Shown: positions 1-10,673, counted from the first letter of the stretch. The stretch is 64,000 bases of DNA from JAFDWR01 sp038216655 (GCA_038216655.1 JBBQPZ010000014.1:29182-93181); one strand, 5' to 3'. Made by a program: numbers and translations. Notes: generated from the letters alone by a model not told the origin.

Positions 1-57
1 GTAGACTCCAAGGGATTATGTGGAGTCCCTCCTGATGAGGGCCAGCTACAATGCCCA

Positions 58-87
58 GCCGACAGGAGTGTCGGCGCTCCCAGTTAG
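58..87. repeat. 30-bp palindromic repeat, family A copy 1
   Basis: The hairpin GCCGACA-GGAG-TGTCGGC followed by GCTCCCAGTTAG. The same 30 bases occur at 58039-58068 and the first 23 at 32164-32186. It overlaps the stop codon of the minus-strand amine oxidase gene and may act as its 3' hairpin. There is no T-run. Confidence 0.85.
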
Positions 88-1373
88 TTGGACTCGGCCG
101 CGATGACTTCGGCCGAGACGCGCTCCGCGCTCTCGAGGGCTCCTTCGATGAACCCGATCCAGGTAGCGGTGTGCTCTCCCGCGAAGTGGACGCGTCCTTG
201 AGGAGGGGCGATGTGCTCCATGTGCTCAAGCACGTAGCCAGGGGCCAGGTGCGAGAAGGCGCCGTGGGCGCAGGGGTCGACGAGCCAGTTGTGCGCCCAA
301 CCGCGCTCGAACGTATCGAGGGCGTGGGGGAAGATCTGGGCGAGTTCGTAGACGCCGGCCCGGACAGGATCGCCGAGCGACATCATCTCGACCGCCTTGT
401 CGCCGCAGATGTAGGCGGTGAGGACGTGCGCGTCGCCCAGGGAGCCGTCCCAGGTCTGCTGAATCGCCCGGTCGCACATCATGCTGCCACCCCAGCCTTG
501 CTGCCGCCACCAGGGCTCGCTGAACTGCCAGACAAGCTTCACCGCCCGGCTCATGCGGCACGCTTCGACCGCGCAGCGCTTGTGGACGGTGAGCGCGGGT
601 TCGAAGACCACCCTTTCGAGTGCGGGTGGGGGAAGGGTGAGGATCACGCGGTCGACGCGCTCTTCACCGTCCTCAAAGGTGAGTTTGACCCCGGTGTCAT
701 CCTGCGTCACTCGCCGAAGAACGCGGCTGAAATGGGCCTCGACGCCAAGCGCTTGCAGCATCCGATCGCAGAAGCTCGAGAACCCGCCGGGCATGCGGTA
801 GGCGCTCATGACGTCGCCATCGCGGTCGAGATAGTGCCGGAAGCCATCGAGCCAGCCGAGGAGCCCGATTCGCGAGGGATCGTCCCCTTCGTCGCTGCGG
901 TACTGGGCCGTAACCCACCATCGGCCACGCTCACTCTGGCAGTGGGTGGCGACAAATCCCTCGAACGTGGCGTTGTCGAGCTCGGTCTTCTGGAGGTTCT
1001 TCCAGATGGGGGTATCAAGGTCGCGGATCAGCTCGCGGGCGGCGGCCTCGACCCGCAAGTCGTCCTCCATCGCGTCGGCCCACAGCTCGTCCTCGGTCGT
1101 CTCGCGGCCATGGTAGACAACTTTGCCGGGCCAGATAGGTCGGGACTCGGGCTCCATGCCGAACTCACGCATCAAATTCAAGATGCGATGGTGGTCGGCG
1201 TCGATCCACTCGCCGCCAGCTTCATAAAGCACGCCCCCGCCTTCGTCGACGGTGTGCAGGCGCCCGCCCACGCGTCCCTTGGCCTCGAAGAGCACGACAT
1301 CGAGTCCGGCTTGCTCTAGGAGCATGGCCACCCTCAGACCCGCCGCGCCGAGGCCGACGATGCCGACTCTCAC
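84..1373 (-). CDS. FAD-dependent amine oxidase family protein
   Basis: 429-residue flavoprotein of the monoamine oxidase/phytoene desaturase superfamily, which oxidises amines or desaturates substrates with FAD. The N-terminal dinucleotide-binding motif GLGAAG (residues 7-12) is followed by the acidic residue of strand 2 and the RVGGR motif (about 34-38). The C-terminal FAD contact FAGEHTATWIGFIEGALESA is near residue 393. The substrate cannot be told from sequence. It starts with GTG and overlaps the preceding gene by GTGA. It is the last gene of a three-gene minus-strand operon with an aldo/keto reductase and a small membrane protein, so a shared small-molecule redox role is possible (inference). 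Its stop lies in a palindromic repeat. Confidence 0.85.
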   Translation of the reverse strand: MRVGIVGLGAAGLRVAMLLEQAGLDVVLFEAKGRVGGRLHTVDEGGGVLYEAGGEWIDADHHRILNLMREFGMEPESRPIWPGKVVYHGRETTEDELWADAMEDDLRVEAAARELIRDLDTPIWKNLQKTELDNATFEGFVATHCQSERGRWWVTAQYRSDEGDDPSRIGLLGWLDGFRHYLDRDGDVMSAYRMPGGFSSFCDRMLQALGVEAHFSRVLRRVTQDDTGVKLTFEDGEERVDRVILTLPPPALERVVFEPALTVHKRCAVEACRMSRAVKLVWQFSEPWWRQQGWGGSMMCDRAIQQTWDGSLGDAHVLTAYICGDKAVEMMSLGDPVRAGVYELAQIFPHALDTFERGWAHNWLVDPCAHGAFSHLAPGYVLEHMEHIAPPQGRVHFAGEHTATWIGFIEGALESAERVSAEVIAAESN

Positions 1374-1645
1374 TTATGCCCTCGGCGTTTGGCTTCGGCG
1401 TCTCGGCTGCGTACAACGATGTCCGCGGCCAGGAGGAGGAAAATCAGCACGCCCCCGGCAATCAGGGCGTTCTGGGGGTACTCGTCGCGATAAAAGTAGA
1501 TTTCGATCCCCGACACGAGGAACGCCGCGCTCAGCAGGAACGCGCTCGGGCCTCGGCTCTTGAAGCGGAGCGAGTTCACGATCGTCATGAGCGCGCAGAG
1601 CAACATCGCGCCGTCGAGGAAGAGCCTGAATTCGCTAGCGCTCAC
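1370..1645 (-). CDS. small three-helix membrane protein
   Basis: About 91 residues, unrecognised. Three hydrophobic segments are visible (roughly residues 8-26, 35-51 and 58-75), with a basic C-terminus ending in RRGHK. The GTG start at 1645 was preferred over an upstream in-frame ATG because GGAGGA sits five bases before it and it overlaps the aldo/keto reductase stop by only 11 bases. It ends in a GTGA overlap with the amine oxidase gene, so the three genes are translationally coupled. No catalytic motif is visible; function unknown. Confidence 0.7.
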   Translation of the reverse strand: MSASEFRLFLDGAMLLCALMTIVNSLRFKSRGPSAFLLSAAFLVSGIEIYFYRDEYPQNALIAGGVLIFLLLAADIVVRSRDAEAKRRGHK

Positions 1646-2585
1646 GAATCCTCCGTTCTGCCGCCTTGCGGACAATGGGGTCGTTGTCGCGCATGAGGAG
1701 TTCCCACTCGGCATCGCTGTCCCAGGCTTCTCGGTAGGTCTCGATCATCGCGGAAAGCCCGTCCGGCAAGCTTAGCCCATGAGCCCTGACCGCTTGCTCG
1801 ATCTCTTCGGGGGTACGCACTCCGACGAGCACCGTGCCCTCGCGTGAGAGGTCGGCGATCACGGCTTGGGCCAGGCTCATTCCGTAGAGTGACGGAGTCA
1901 GGTTGCGAAGCTTCCACTGGGTGGGGAGCTTGACGAACGGCATCCCGTAGCCCCAGTTGAGCGGCTTACTGGTGACGATCCCAACGCGCCGCTCGTTGGC
2001 CATCGGAGCCAGCGTTTCGTAAGCCTCCGCGTCGTAGTGGTTGCGCGGGACGAGGAGGACGTCGAACGCGTCGTGGAACTGCCAGGAGCCGAGGACGGCA
2101 AGGGAAGGGCCGTCGCAGCAAAGCCCGACAAAGCGGACATGGCCCTCCTGCTTGGCCAGCTCAAGCGCAGCGAGGGCACCGTTGATCTGGAACTCCTCCA
2201 GGGCGCGCCGCATTTGGAAGAAATAGAAGTCGAGGTGTTCGCGACCGATCGCGCTGAGGGTCTCAATGAGGTGGGCCTCGACGAGGTCGCGGGCGTGCTT
2301 TTCGTCGGTGGCTCGCTCGATCTCGGCACCGCCGAGGGTCATGAGCTTGGCCTCGGTGCCGCGCATCGCGCCGCCCCAGAGGACGGGGCCCTTGCTGATG
2401 TCGATGACCGTGTTCGCCTCGATGGCAGCGGATACCAGTCGGTCACGCCAGCCTTCTTCGGGCGCAGTCTGAGGGGCCGCCAAACTGATCCAGATCGGCG
2501 GGAAGCTCTGGTTTGTGCGTCCGAGGACTCCGAGGGGCACGTCCGATGGTACCTGCCAGCTTCCACCGAACACGACTGAGCGCAT
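1635..2585 (-). CDS. aldo/keto reductase family protein
   Basis: 316 residues, usual length for the family of NAD(P)H-dependent carbonyl reductases with a TIM-barrel fold. Recognisable are the N-terminal PLGVLGRTN, the barrel segment HLDFYFFQM, VRFVGLCCDGPSLAVL, and the C-terminal cofactor-binding stretch GTVLVGVRTPEEIEQAV. The usual catalytic Tyr-Lys context near residues 50-90 is not clear, so this may be a divergent or non-enzymatic member. It is the first gene of the operon with the small membrane protein and amine oxidase. It is divergent from the acetyltransferase at 2633, with 47 bases between the starts. Confidence 0.8.
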   Translation of the reverse strand: MRSVVFGGSWQVPSDVPLGVLGRTNQSFPPIWISLAAPQTAPEEGWRDRLVSAAIEANTVIDISKGPVLWGGAMRGTEAKLMTLGGAEIERATDEKHARDLVEAHLIETLSAIGREHLDFYFFQMRRALEEFQINGALAALELAKQEGHVRFVGLCCDGPSLAVLGSWQFHDAFDVLLVPRNHYDAEAYETLAPMANERRVGIVTSKPLNWGYGMPFVKLPTQWKLRNLTPSLYGMSLAQAVIADLSREGTVLVGVRTPEEIEQAVRAHGLSLPDGLSAMIETYREAWDSDAEWELLMRDNDPIVRKAAERRIRER

Positions 2586-2621
2586 TTTCGGGGACGCGGG
2601 CGAGCATTCGCGGAGGCAAAG

Positions 2622-2627
2622 TACGAT
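2622..2627 (+). promoter_or_regulatory. -10 box TACGAT, leaderless-type
   Basis: TACGAT lies 5 bases before the ATG at 2633. The only SD-like string (GGAGG) is about 16 bases before the start, too far for normal use. Matches the window-wide leaderless pattern. Confidence 0.45.
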
Positions 2628-2632
2628 AGGCT

Positions 2633-3772
2633 ATGCCCGTCAACGTTCGCCCCTTCGACCCCGCGGATGCCGGTTTCTGGCGCGTCCGCGAGCTGACCTA
2701 CAACAGCGGCAAACCAATTCCGGAAGAGGATCGGGTGGTGAAGAACACCCTTGCCTACGTCGCGGAAGATGGCGGTGAGATCGTGGGTTCGTACAACGTC
2801 CTCGAACTCACTTGCACCTGTCGAGGCGGTGTCTTGAACTGCGGCGGAATCGCGGCGGTCGCGGTGCATCCGGCGATCCGGGGTAGTGGCGTGGGATCGG
2901 CGATGATGCGTTCGGCCATCCGCGACATGCGTGACCGGGGCGTCCAGATGGCGTCGCTGTACGCGTACCGCGAATGGTACTACCGGCGCTTTGGCTACGA
3001 GACGTGCGGCACCCGCTACGAAATCAAGTGCCCCGAGGGACGCTGGCCGCACCTCAAACCCGAACTCGATGTTCAGGCTTTGGAGCCGGGCGACTATGCT
3101 CCGATCGTCGCCTGCTACGAGAAGTTCGCCCGCGCGCGCAACGGGATGAGCCTGCGCGACGAGCGGCTCTGGCAGCGAGTTGTCTCGGAGAAGAACGTGG
3201 TCTACGTCGCGGGGGAGCCCGCCGAGGCGTACGCGATCGTGCAGCACGATTGGAGTTTCTGGAAGGAGCAGCCGATCCAAGAGATCGGTTGGACAACTCG
3301 GCGCGGTTACGAGGCGATCTTGGCCCTGATCACCAACATCGGCGTGAACAAGACGCGGATCGAGTGGTATGAACCCGGCGACTCGCCCTTCTTTGCGGCG
3401 TATTTGGACCAGGGCGTCGAGGTGAAAGTCTCACGCTCGATCATGTTCCGTACGACCGATGTTCCGGCCGCTTTGCGCGAGGTTCGCAGTTCAGGTACCG
3501 GTTCGTTCACGCTGCGGGTTCACGACAGCGTCGTGCCGGAGAACGAGGGACCGTGGCGGGTGTCTTTCTCGCCTTCCGGAGTGATCGTCGAGGCTTGTGA
3601 AACGGCGGGATTGGAGATGACGATCCAGGCGTTCACGCAGGCACTTCTTGGTGAGCCGAGCCTAGAAGATCTGGCGCGTAATGGGCTGGTGGATGTCCGC
3701 GACCAGGCGGACTTGGAAGGAGCGAAGACGCTGCTACCTCCCGCCCGAACTTACTGCATGGAGTTCTTTTGA
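2633..3772 (+). CDS. Eis-like GNAT acetyltransferase
   Basis: 379 residues. The N-terminal GNAT domain has the acetyl-CoA loop in VAVHPAIRGSGVGSAMM (about 76-92) and the aromatic SLYAYREWYYRRFGY segment (about 110-124). A second GNAT-like half follows. The last ~100 residues resemble an SCP2-like sterol-carrier fold, the three-part layout of Eis/enhanced-intracellular-survival proteins. In characterised Eis enzymes the C-terminal carboxylate of a Phe is catalytic; this protein also ends in Phe-Phe. These enzymes acetylate amine-bearing small molecules or proteins; the substrate here is unknown. It is monocistronic and convergent with the two-component operon. Confidence 0.8.
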   Translation: MPVNVRPFDPADAGFWRVRELTYNSGKPIPEEDRVVKNTLAYVAEDGGEIVGSYNVLELTCTCRGGVLNCGGIAAVAVHPAIRGSGVGSAMMRSAIRDMRDRGVQMASLYAYREWYYRRFGYETCGTRYEIKCPEGRWPHLKPELDVQALEPGDYAPIVACYEKFARARNGMSLRDERLWQRVVSEKNVVYVAGEPAEAYAIVQHDWSFWKEQPIQEIGWTTRRGYEAILALITNIGVNKTRIEWYEPGDSPFFAAYLDQGVEVKVSRSIMFRTTDVPAALREVRSSGTGSFTLRVHDSVVPENEGPWRVSFSPSGVIVEACETAGLEMTIQAFTQALLGEPSLEDLARNGLVDVRDQADLEGAKTLLPPARTYCMEFF

Positions 3773-3794
3773 GCTTCGGGATGACAATCAGTCG

Positions 3795-4972
<1,178 letters not shown>

Positions 4973-4976
<4 letters not shown>

Positions 4977-6499
4977 GACTGGTCCTCCGTGGGTAGGGTC
5001 ACAAGGAATCGGCTGCCTTTGCCGACCTCGGAAGTGACCGAAACCGTCCCATGATGTGCGTCGACGATCTTTCTCAAATTGCTCAACCCCAGACCCGTGC
5101 CTCTGGCCTTGGTGGTGAAGAACGGCGTAAAGAGCTTGTGTTGCTCCTCGGCGGTCATCCCGCACCCGTCATCCTCGACCGCTAGCCACCGGTCACCTGC
5201 GCTGATTTGGACTGATCCGCCGGGCGAACAGGACTGCAGCGCGTTCAAAAGGAGATTGCGTGTGACCTGCTCGAGGCGGAAGGCATCCGCCAAAATTGTC
5301 GGCTTTTCCAGCCCGATCTCTACCGTCAATTGAACTTGTCGATCGGAAAAATCCTGACGATGGCGATCCACCACACCGCGCACCACATCACCTAAGACCA
5401 TCGGGGCGACCCGCAGGCAGAGCGGGCGGGCGAATTCAAGGAACTGCTCACATAGCGAATTCAGCTTGAGCACCTCTTCGTCGATGATCGTGGCGAACTC
5501 CTCGGCCTGATCCGGGTTCGCGGCGATGAGCTGGGCGGCGCTTCGGATTCCGGTGAGCGGATTGCGAATCTCGTGGGCGATCGCGGCGGTCATTTGGCCA
5601 ACTTCGGCGAGCCGCTTAAGGCGGTCCATCTCGGCCTGAGCGCGGTCGTGATCGGTCGTATCCTCAATAGTCACCGTGGCGGCTCCGCCGGTGAGGGCGT
5701 TGGTCGTGATCGACCACGTGCGACCGCTGTCGTCGGCAAAGCGTTTACGCTGAGGCCCTCGCTGGCGAGCGTTGCTAATGGCTGACTCCAGAGCGCTTGC
5801 GAGCCCTTGCGGTTCGAGCTCGGCGACCGGATAGGGTGCGGGGCCAGTTAGCGAGAAGAGCTGCTCTGCTTGGGTGTTCCAGTCGGTGACGCGGTCATGG
5901 CTGTCCACCACGAGTACGGCAACGCCGAGGCTGCGGAGGACCGCCTGCAGCTTGTCGCCCGCCTTCTCGGCATCGGCAACGGCGCGGCTGACCTCGGCGA
6001 AGAGCCTGGCATTGACGACGGCGAGGGAAATCTGATTGGCGATCGACTGGACTCGTCCAAGGTCGCCAAGGTCGAACTCTGCCTTACCGGAGTCGCGGGA
6101 GAGATTGAGGACGCCCACGGACGTCCCGTCAGGTTGGGACAGCGGGACGACGATCGAACTGGAGGGTGCCCCCGCGCGCCGCTTGACCTGACCTCGTAGG
6201 AGGGGGTGCAACTCGGGGTCGTTGATGAGCATCGCCTCGCCGGTCTGGGCGACGAGACCTGCGATCCCGGCTCCTTTCCTGATCCTCGCGCTGCGCAAAG
6301 ATTGTTCGCCGGCAACGAATCGGTAGTCGTTGCCGTCGTCGGAGAGCAGGAAGATACTGGCGTTCGAGGCGTCGAACCAGTCGATGCATCGGGCGAGAAT
6401 GCGGTCCAGGTAGGCGGGCAGTCCACCGCCGGTGGTTCGGTAGTCGACATCGAACAAGCGCCAAGCGTCTTGCTCGATCGCAGCAGGAGAAGCGACCAT
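4973..6499 (-). CDS. soluble GAF-PAS sensor histidine kinase, NtrB-like
   Basis: 508 residues with no membrane segment. A GAF domain (about 25-165) and a PAS-like domain (about 185-285) precede a HisKA domain with phosphoacceptor H309 in AIAHEIRNPLTGIRSAAQLI, and a GHKL ATPase with N-box NLLLNALQS (415-423), DDGCGM (443-448) and GTGLGLS (467-473). It senses a cytoplasmic signal, unknown here, and phosphorylates the regulator encoded directly downstream. The ATG at 6499 was chosen because the domain begins just after it. A stronger GGAG is about 30 bases further upstream but no good start codon follows it, so the start is uncertain by some residues. Confidence 0.87.
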
Positions 6500-6910
6500 T
6501 GGTTTAATGTTCGGTTCTTTCTTTGGAAGAACTCTCCTTTGGGGTGCGAGGGCTTGGAGTCTGTTGAATTGGTCGGCGGGGACTGCGGATAGCTCGCAGA
6601 CTCGCGGCATACAAAGCACGGCCGGGGCCATGCACTCCGAAGAGTGGCCCGGATGGCACAATTTGCCTGCGGTCTTAGGTTCAAATTTGCACTTTTTGGC
6701 GCGGAAGTTAGGAAGTGTCGGGTCAATTTTGAATCTATATTTGGCGTTTCACTGGATTCCTGAAATTCCTGCGCATGTTTGCAAGTTTGCTGGACGATTT
6801 GAACCTGAGGTCGCATATCGTCTAAGACCTTGGCAAGGAAACAAGTCAACTAAGATTCGACCCAGTTAGGTTTGTTCACGCCCCGCCCAGGCTAAGCGCT
6901 CCGCTGAAGA
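6500..6910. other. intergenic region, about 410 bases
   Basis: Upstream of the kinase and downstream of the epimerase gene. The stretch 6660-6850 is noticeably more AT-rich than its surroundings and should hold the kinase promoter. No convincing gene, RNA or sigma-54 site was seen. Confidence 0.4.
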
Positions 6911-7816
6911 TTACGGGTTGAGACTTGCATGCACCGCGGCTTCCACGTCTGGATACTTCCAGACAAATCCGCCCTCTTGGGCGACGATCGGTTTGACCCG
7001 GTCGGAGACGAGTGCCAACTCAGCCGGAAAGCCCAAGACCGCGCCGACGAGTTTGACCATGAACGCAGGTGCCGGGGGCGACCAGGGACGGTGGAGCTTC
7101 GAGCGCAGGATCCGCATCAAATCGCCGTTTCGCACCGGCTCTGGTGCGGTCGCGTTCACCGGGCCGGAGACTTCGTGATCCAAGCACCATTTGATCAAGG
7201 CGATCTCGTCGTCGAGATGGATCCAGGGGATGAACTGCCTTCCGTTGCCCACCGCCCCTCCGAGGAAAGCGCGAGTCAGTTTGGACAAGGTCGAGATCAT
7301 CCCTCCGCCCGGGCCGAACACGACGCCGGTTCGCAGGAGGACACGGCGGGTGGAGGGCAGATCGAACTGAGTACATGCCTGCTCCCAAGCCGCGCAGGTC
7401 TCGCCGAGGAAGTCGTGCCCTGCGGGTGACGACTCATCAAGCAGGGTCTCCCCGGCATCGCCGTAGTAGCCCGTCGCGCTGCCATTGATCCAGACCGACG
7501 GCGGAAAAGGCATGGATTGGAGAGCCTCGCCGATGGCTCGGGTGCTGGCAAGCCGCGACCCCACGATCTCCTTGCGCCCCTTGACATTCCACTCCTGATT
7601 GATGGGCGCCCCCACGAGATTGATCACCGCATCCGCGCCCGACAGGTGGACAAGCGCGGTGTGCACTGAGGCACCGTCCCAAGCTGCGCCCGCGACACCA
7701 GAGACGGCCTCTCCCTTTCGGCTCAGAGGTAGGACCGAGTGTCCATCGGCAGCCAGTGACGGCACGAGCGCTCGGCCGATGAAGCCGTTCGCCCCCGCGA
7801 CGACGATCCTGCTCAC
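6911..7816 (-). CDS. TIGR01777-type NAD(P)-binding epimerase-like protein
   Basis: 301 residues, the normal length for this branch of the extended short-chain dehydrogenase family (E. coli YfcH type). The N-terminus VVAGANGFIGRALVPSLAADG carries the GxxGxxG cofactor motif. SGADAVINLVGAPI, the NGSATGYYGD segment and the C-terminal DUF1731-like end with RVKPIVAQEGGFVWKYPDVE are typical. The substrate is unknown for the family. The GTG start overlaps the HEAT-repeat gene stop by GTGA, making it the third gene of the ubiX operon. Confidence 0.85.
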   Translation of the reverse strand: MSRIVVAGANGFIGRALVPSLAADGHSVLPLSRKGEAVSGVAGAAWDGASVHTALVHLSGADAVINLVGAPINQEWNVKGRKEIVGSRLASTRAIGEALQSMPFPPSVWINGSATGYYGDAGETLLDESSPAGHDFLGETCAAWEQACTQFDLPSTRRVLLRTGVVFGPGGGMISTLSKLTRAFLGGAVGNGRQFIPWIHLDDEIALIKWCLDHEVSGPVNATAPEPVRNGDLMRILRSKLHRPWSPPAPAFMVKLVGAVLGFPAELALVSDRVKPIVAQEGGFVWKYPDVEAAVHASLNP

Positions 7817-8988
7817 TGACCTCCATCGGGAGGATTTTCCCGGTCCTCGATTGCTTGGATCGCGTCCTTTGCCAAACTCGCGAGTCCAACGTCTGACCCG
7901 GCGGCAATGGGTCGAAGCACGTCAAGGGCGCGCGGGTCGCCGAGATCGCCCAAGGCGGCAATCGCGCTGCGTCCGAGCGACCCGCCGTCTTTGACCAACT
8001 TGAGCAGTGGCTCCAGAGCGCGGCCATCGCGGAACTCGCCCACTCGGGAAATCGCCTGCCGACGGATGGGTGAACTCGGGTCTTCGATCGCCTTGATCAG
8101 GAGTGGCACCATGCGTCGGTCGGCGAGGTCGGCAAGGGCGTTGAACGCCTGCTCGGAGACCTTGGTTTCTTTGTCCGATAGCCCGGCAATCATCGCGTCG
8201 TATCCCTCTCGGGCGTGAATCTGGCCGAGGGTCGCAAGCGCGTAGTACCGGACGTCCGAGTTCGAGTCTTTGGCCGCTTCAATCAGTCCGGGTACGACGC
8301 CCGCGTAGCGCAGGGAAGGCATTGCATAGGCAGCGGCAACTCGAAGCTCCGGTGACGGATCCTTGAGTGCCTTGAGGAGGCCCTCCACGCTTGAGAGGCC
8401 CCGTAGGTCGCCGAGGGCATAGGCCGCTTGGGTTCGAACGGTGGCGCTGGAATCCGACATCAGTCCTACGAGCCGCGCCTGCACCGACGGGTCGCGGAGC
8501 TCGCCGAGCGCCTTGGCGACTGCCGCGCGGACATCCTCGTCTTCGTCCTTTAAGGTGTTGAGCAAAGGCTCTAGAGACGCAGGGTCGCGGATTTCGCCAA
8601 GGGACTCGGCCGCGGCCCGGCGGGTGTCGGCATCGGAGTCATTCAGCAAGGGAATCAGGGCATGAGCGGCGCGCAGGTCGCCGATCTCGCCAAGAGCTTC
8701 GGCGGCCCAATAGCGCGCGGTGTCGTCCGTAGATTTGAGCGCGGAGATGAGGGGATCGACTGCGTCCTCGCCGATCAGCACGAGGCGGTTCGCCGCGCTG
8801 GATGCGTCCTCCGTCGAGAGTTTGGAGATGAGCGCATCGACAGGAGGAGCCCCAACTTCGTTCCGAGGCCCGTCCGTTGGTTTCTCGGTCCCGTGCTCGG
8901 CGAGCCAACAGATGCCCTCGGAAACGGAGGGAGGGGGTTGGGGGTGGGAGCGGACGCCCAGCCATAGGGATAAGAAGACACTCAGCAT
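7813..8988 (-). CDS. secreted or anchored HEAT-repeat protein
   Basis: 391 residues. A short hydrophobic N-terminus (MLSVFLSLWLGV) suggests export or membrane anchoring. From about residue 70 to the end there are roughly ten HEAT/PBS-lyase-like repeats of ~31 residues of the form DPLISALKSTDDTARYWAAE-ALGEIGD. Such alpha-solenoids bind other proteins; partner unknown. The start was set at 8988, where ATG overlaps the UbiX stop as TGATG. A much longer reading upstream would run antisense-like through ubiX and was rejected. Confidence 0.82.
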   Translation of the reverse strand: MLSVFLSLWLGVRSHPQPPPSVSEGICWLAEHGTEKPTDGPRNEVGAPPVDALISKLSTEDASSAANRLVLIGEDAVDPLISALKSTDDTARYWAAEALGEIGDLRAAHALIPLLNDSDADTRRAAAESLGEIRDPASLEPLLNTLKDEDEDVRAAVAKALGELRDPSVQARLVGLMSDSSATVRTQAAYALGDLRGLSSVEGLLKALKDPSPELRVAAAYAMPSLRYAGVVPGLIEAAKDSNSDVRYYALATLGQIHAREGYDAMIAGLSDKETKVSEQAFNALADLADRRMVPLLIKAIEDPSSPIRRQAISRVGEFRDGRALEPLLKLVKDGGSLGRSAIAALGDLGDPRALDVLRPIAAGSDVGLASLAKDAIQAIEDRENPPDGGQ

Positions 8989-9581
8989 CACGCCATCCAC
9001 TCGCTTACGATCGTCTGTTCCAATCCAAGGTTCTGAAGAATACGCGCGACGACCGTGTCGGCGAGTTCTTCCAAAGTCGCCGGGCGACCGTACCAACCCG
9101 GGCACGCGGGCAGTACCGTCGCCCCGGCCTCGGCAAGAATCGTTAAGTTGCGCAGCATGATCGCGCTCATCGGCATCTCGCGAGGGACGACAATCAGCTT
9201 GCGTCCTTCCTTGAGGCAGACATCTGCGGAGCGGGTGAGCAGATCGTCGGAGATGCCGTGGGCGATCCGCCCGGCCGTCCCCATCGAGCATGGCACGATG
9301 ACCATGCCATCGTGACGGAACGAGCCGCTTGCCGGAGGGGTGAAGTAGTTACGGGAGTCGAGCAACTTGATGTTGGGGAATTCTTCGCCCAACCACTCCT
9401 TGGTAGTGAAATCGGTGCGAGAGGGGGCTACCCCGAGCTCGGTCTGAGACACCTGGATCGCCTGATCGCTCAGGATCAGAAACACCTCGTCAAAGTGCTT
9501 TGCGACGAAGCGCAAAAAGCGTTGCGCGTAGATCGCCCCACTGGCTCCGGTAATGCCGACGACGAGCTTGCCCGTACTCAC
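8988..9581 (-). CDS. ubiX: flavin prenyltransferase UbiX
   Basis: 197 residues, the usual length. UbiX joins dimethylallyl phosphate to reduced FMN, giving the prenylated flavin used by UbiD-type decarboxylases. The N-terminal VVGITGASGAIYAQRFL, the FRHDGMVIVPCSMGTAGRIA segment with the conserved Ser, and VVPREMPMSAIMLRNLTIL are characteristic. No ubiD lies in the window. It starts with GTG preceded at 7 bases by TAGACT and lacks a good ribosome-binding site. It is the first gene of a three-gene operon. Confidence 0.93.
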   Translation of the reverse strand: MSTGKLVVGITGASGAIYAQRFLRFVAKHFDEVFLILSDQAIQVSQTELGVAPSRTDFTTKEWLGEEFPNIKLLDSRNYFTPPASGSFRHDGMVIVPCSMGTAGRIAHGISDDLLTRSADVCLKEGRKLIVVPREMPMSAIMLRNLTILAEAGATVLPACPGWYGRPATLEELADTVVARILQNLGLEQTIVSEWMA

Positions 9582-9588
9582 TTCGCCT

Positions 9589-9594
9589 AGTCTA
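9589..9594 (-). promoter_or_regulatory. -10 box TAGACT of ubiX, leaderless-type
   Basis: TAGACT on the minus strand, 7 bases before the GTG start. Confidence 0.5.
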
Positions 9595-9713
9595 CGCGGC
9601 TCGTGTGTGCCTTATTCGCGGTAATTTGGGGAATCGGCCCAATGAGCTTGACGCCACATGCCCTTAGGGTGCAGGATAGTTGTCTAACGGATCGGTTTGG
9701 GAGGCTAGCGAGA

Positions 9714-10505
9714 ATGTTTCAGGTTGTCGATAGAACAGGTCAAGTTCACGGACCGGTTTCTGCGGATGTGCTGCGGAACTGGGCAAGCGAGGGTAGATTG
9801 ACGCCCGATATGACGGTCATCAACACGACCACCGGGCAGCAGGGCCCCGCGGGCCAGCTTTTGGCGGGCGCCAACGTGTTCGCCGCGCCGGCGGCGCAAC
9901 CTTACGCGCCGCAACCCGCGACGCCCTATTCGCCGCCCCAGCCCCATGGTGGAGCGTCGGGCTTTATGCAGTCGCAGGTTCCGCAGGGCAACTTTGCCCA
10001 GCCGCAACAGCAGTACGGTTTCCAGGGCTCGGAAGCAGCCGGCTCGATTCCCAAGATCGGGCCGCGGGCGACCGCATTCTTGGTCGATTTTCTCCTTGGG
10101 CTCGGAGTTGGCGGAGCCATGATTGGCTTCATGTCGATGATTCTTGCCGACTACGCTTCCCGAAGCTTCAATCTCAACTGGACGGGATATCTCAACTACG
10201 TCTCCGGTCCCTTGATGGCGGCGTTCTTCCTCTTCAAAGATTCGTTCCTAACTGGTCAAAGCGTGGGCAAGCGAATCGCGCGCATCAGGGTCATCAATGC
10301 GAACGGTCAGCCTTGTAACATGTTCCAGTCCGCCCTTCGGAACCTCTGGGCAGTGCCGATCTTCTTCCTGCCGATCCCTTACGTCGGCGGGTTCGTGATG
10401 ATGCCGATCTTCGTGATCTTCTTCCTCGTGGAGATCTTCATGGTGCTCACCACGGGCAAGCACGTGATGGACGCCGTCTCTAAGACTCTCGTCGTCAACG
10501 AGTAG
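9714..10505 (+). CDS. GYF_2 and RDD domain membrane protein
   Basis: 263 residues. The N-terminal GYF_2-like domain (about 1-50: FQVVDRTGQVHGPVSADVLR) is followed by a Pro/Gln/Tyr-rich linker (55-110) and an RDD membrane domain (about 115-260) with IGPRATAFLVDFLLG, three to four hydrophobic helices and SVGKRIARIRVIN. RDD proteins are poorly understood; some act as Na+(K+)/H+ antiporters. The ATG at 9714 was chosen because GGGAGG lies nine bases upstream and it opens the GYF_2 domain. Monocistronic, with a clear terminator after it. Confidence 0.85.
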   Translation: MFQVVDRTGQVHGPVSADVLRNWASEGRLTPDMTVINTTTGQQGPAGQLLAGANVFAAPAAQPYAPQPATPYSPPQPHGGASGFMQSQVPQGNFAQPQQQYGFQGSEAAGSIPKIGPRATAFLVDFLLGLGVGGAMIGFMSMILADYASRSFNLNWTGYLNYVSGPLMAAFFLFKDSFLTGQSVGKRIARIRVINANGQPCNMFQSALRNLWAVPIFFLPIPYVGGFVMMPIFVIFFLVEIFMVLTTGKHVMDAVSKTLVVNE

Positions 10506-10522
10506 GTGCTGATAATCGGCTA

Positions 10523-10556
10523 GAAGGGCGAGGCACATTGTGCCTCGCCCTTCTTG
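10523..10556 (+). terminator. rho-independent terminator after the RDD gene
   Basis: A 15-bp perfect stem (GAAGGGCGAGGCACA and its complement) with a very small loop, followed by TTGTT. It starts 18 bases after the stop codon. Confidence 0.88.
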
Positions 10557-10651
10557 TTACACATTTCGAGCGCCCATACTTCTGGTCCAGTCAGATCCTG
10601 GAGAGAATGCGGGGCTGGAAAGTACGGGTGTCGATTGCACAAAATCCGATC

Positions 10652-10673
10652 AATTGCGGTCCCAACCGCAATT
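10652..10673 (+). promoter_or_regulatory. leader hairpin upstream of the GGDEF gene
   Basis: AATTGCGGT-CCCA-ACCGCAATT, a perfect 9-bp stem with a 4-base loop followed by TTATTATA. It lies 49 bases before the start of the cyclase gene, so it could be an attenuator or the end of an upstream transcript. No known riboswitch pattern was recognised. Confidence 0.45.

Noticed and set aside
51..1319. Long plus-strand frame opposite the amine oxidase gene
   Set aside because: Arg/Gly/Val-rich shadow of a clear flavoenzyme; no start signal or domain.
6653..6667. TGGCACAATTTGCC resembling a sigma-54 promoter near the two-component genes
   Set aside because: The GG-GC spacing is two bases short and it points away from the kinase gene.
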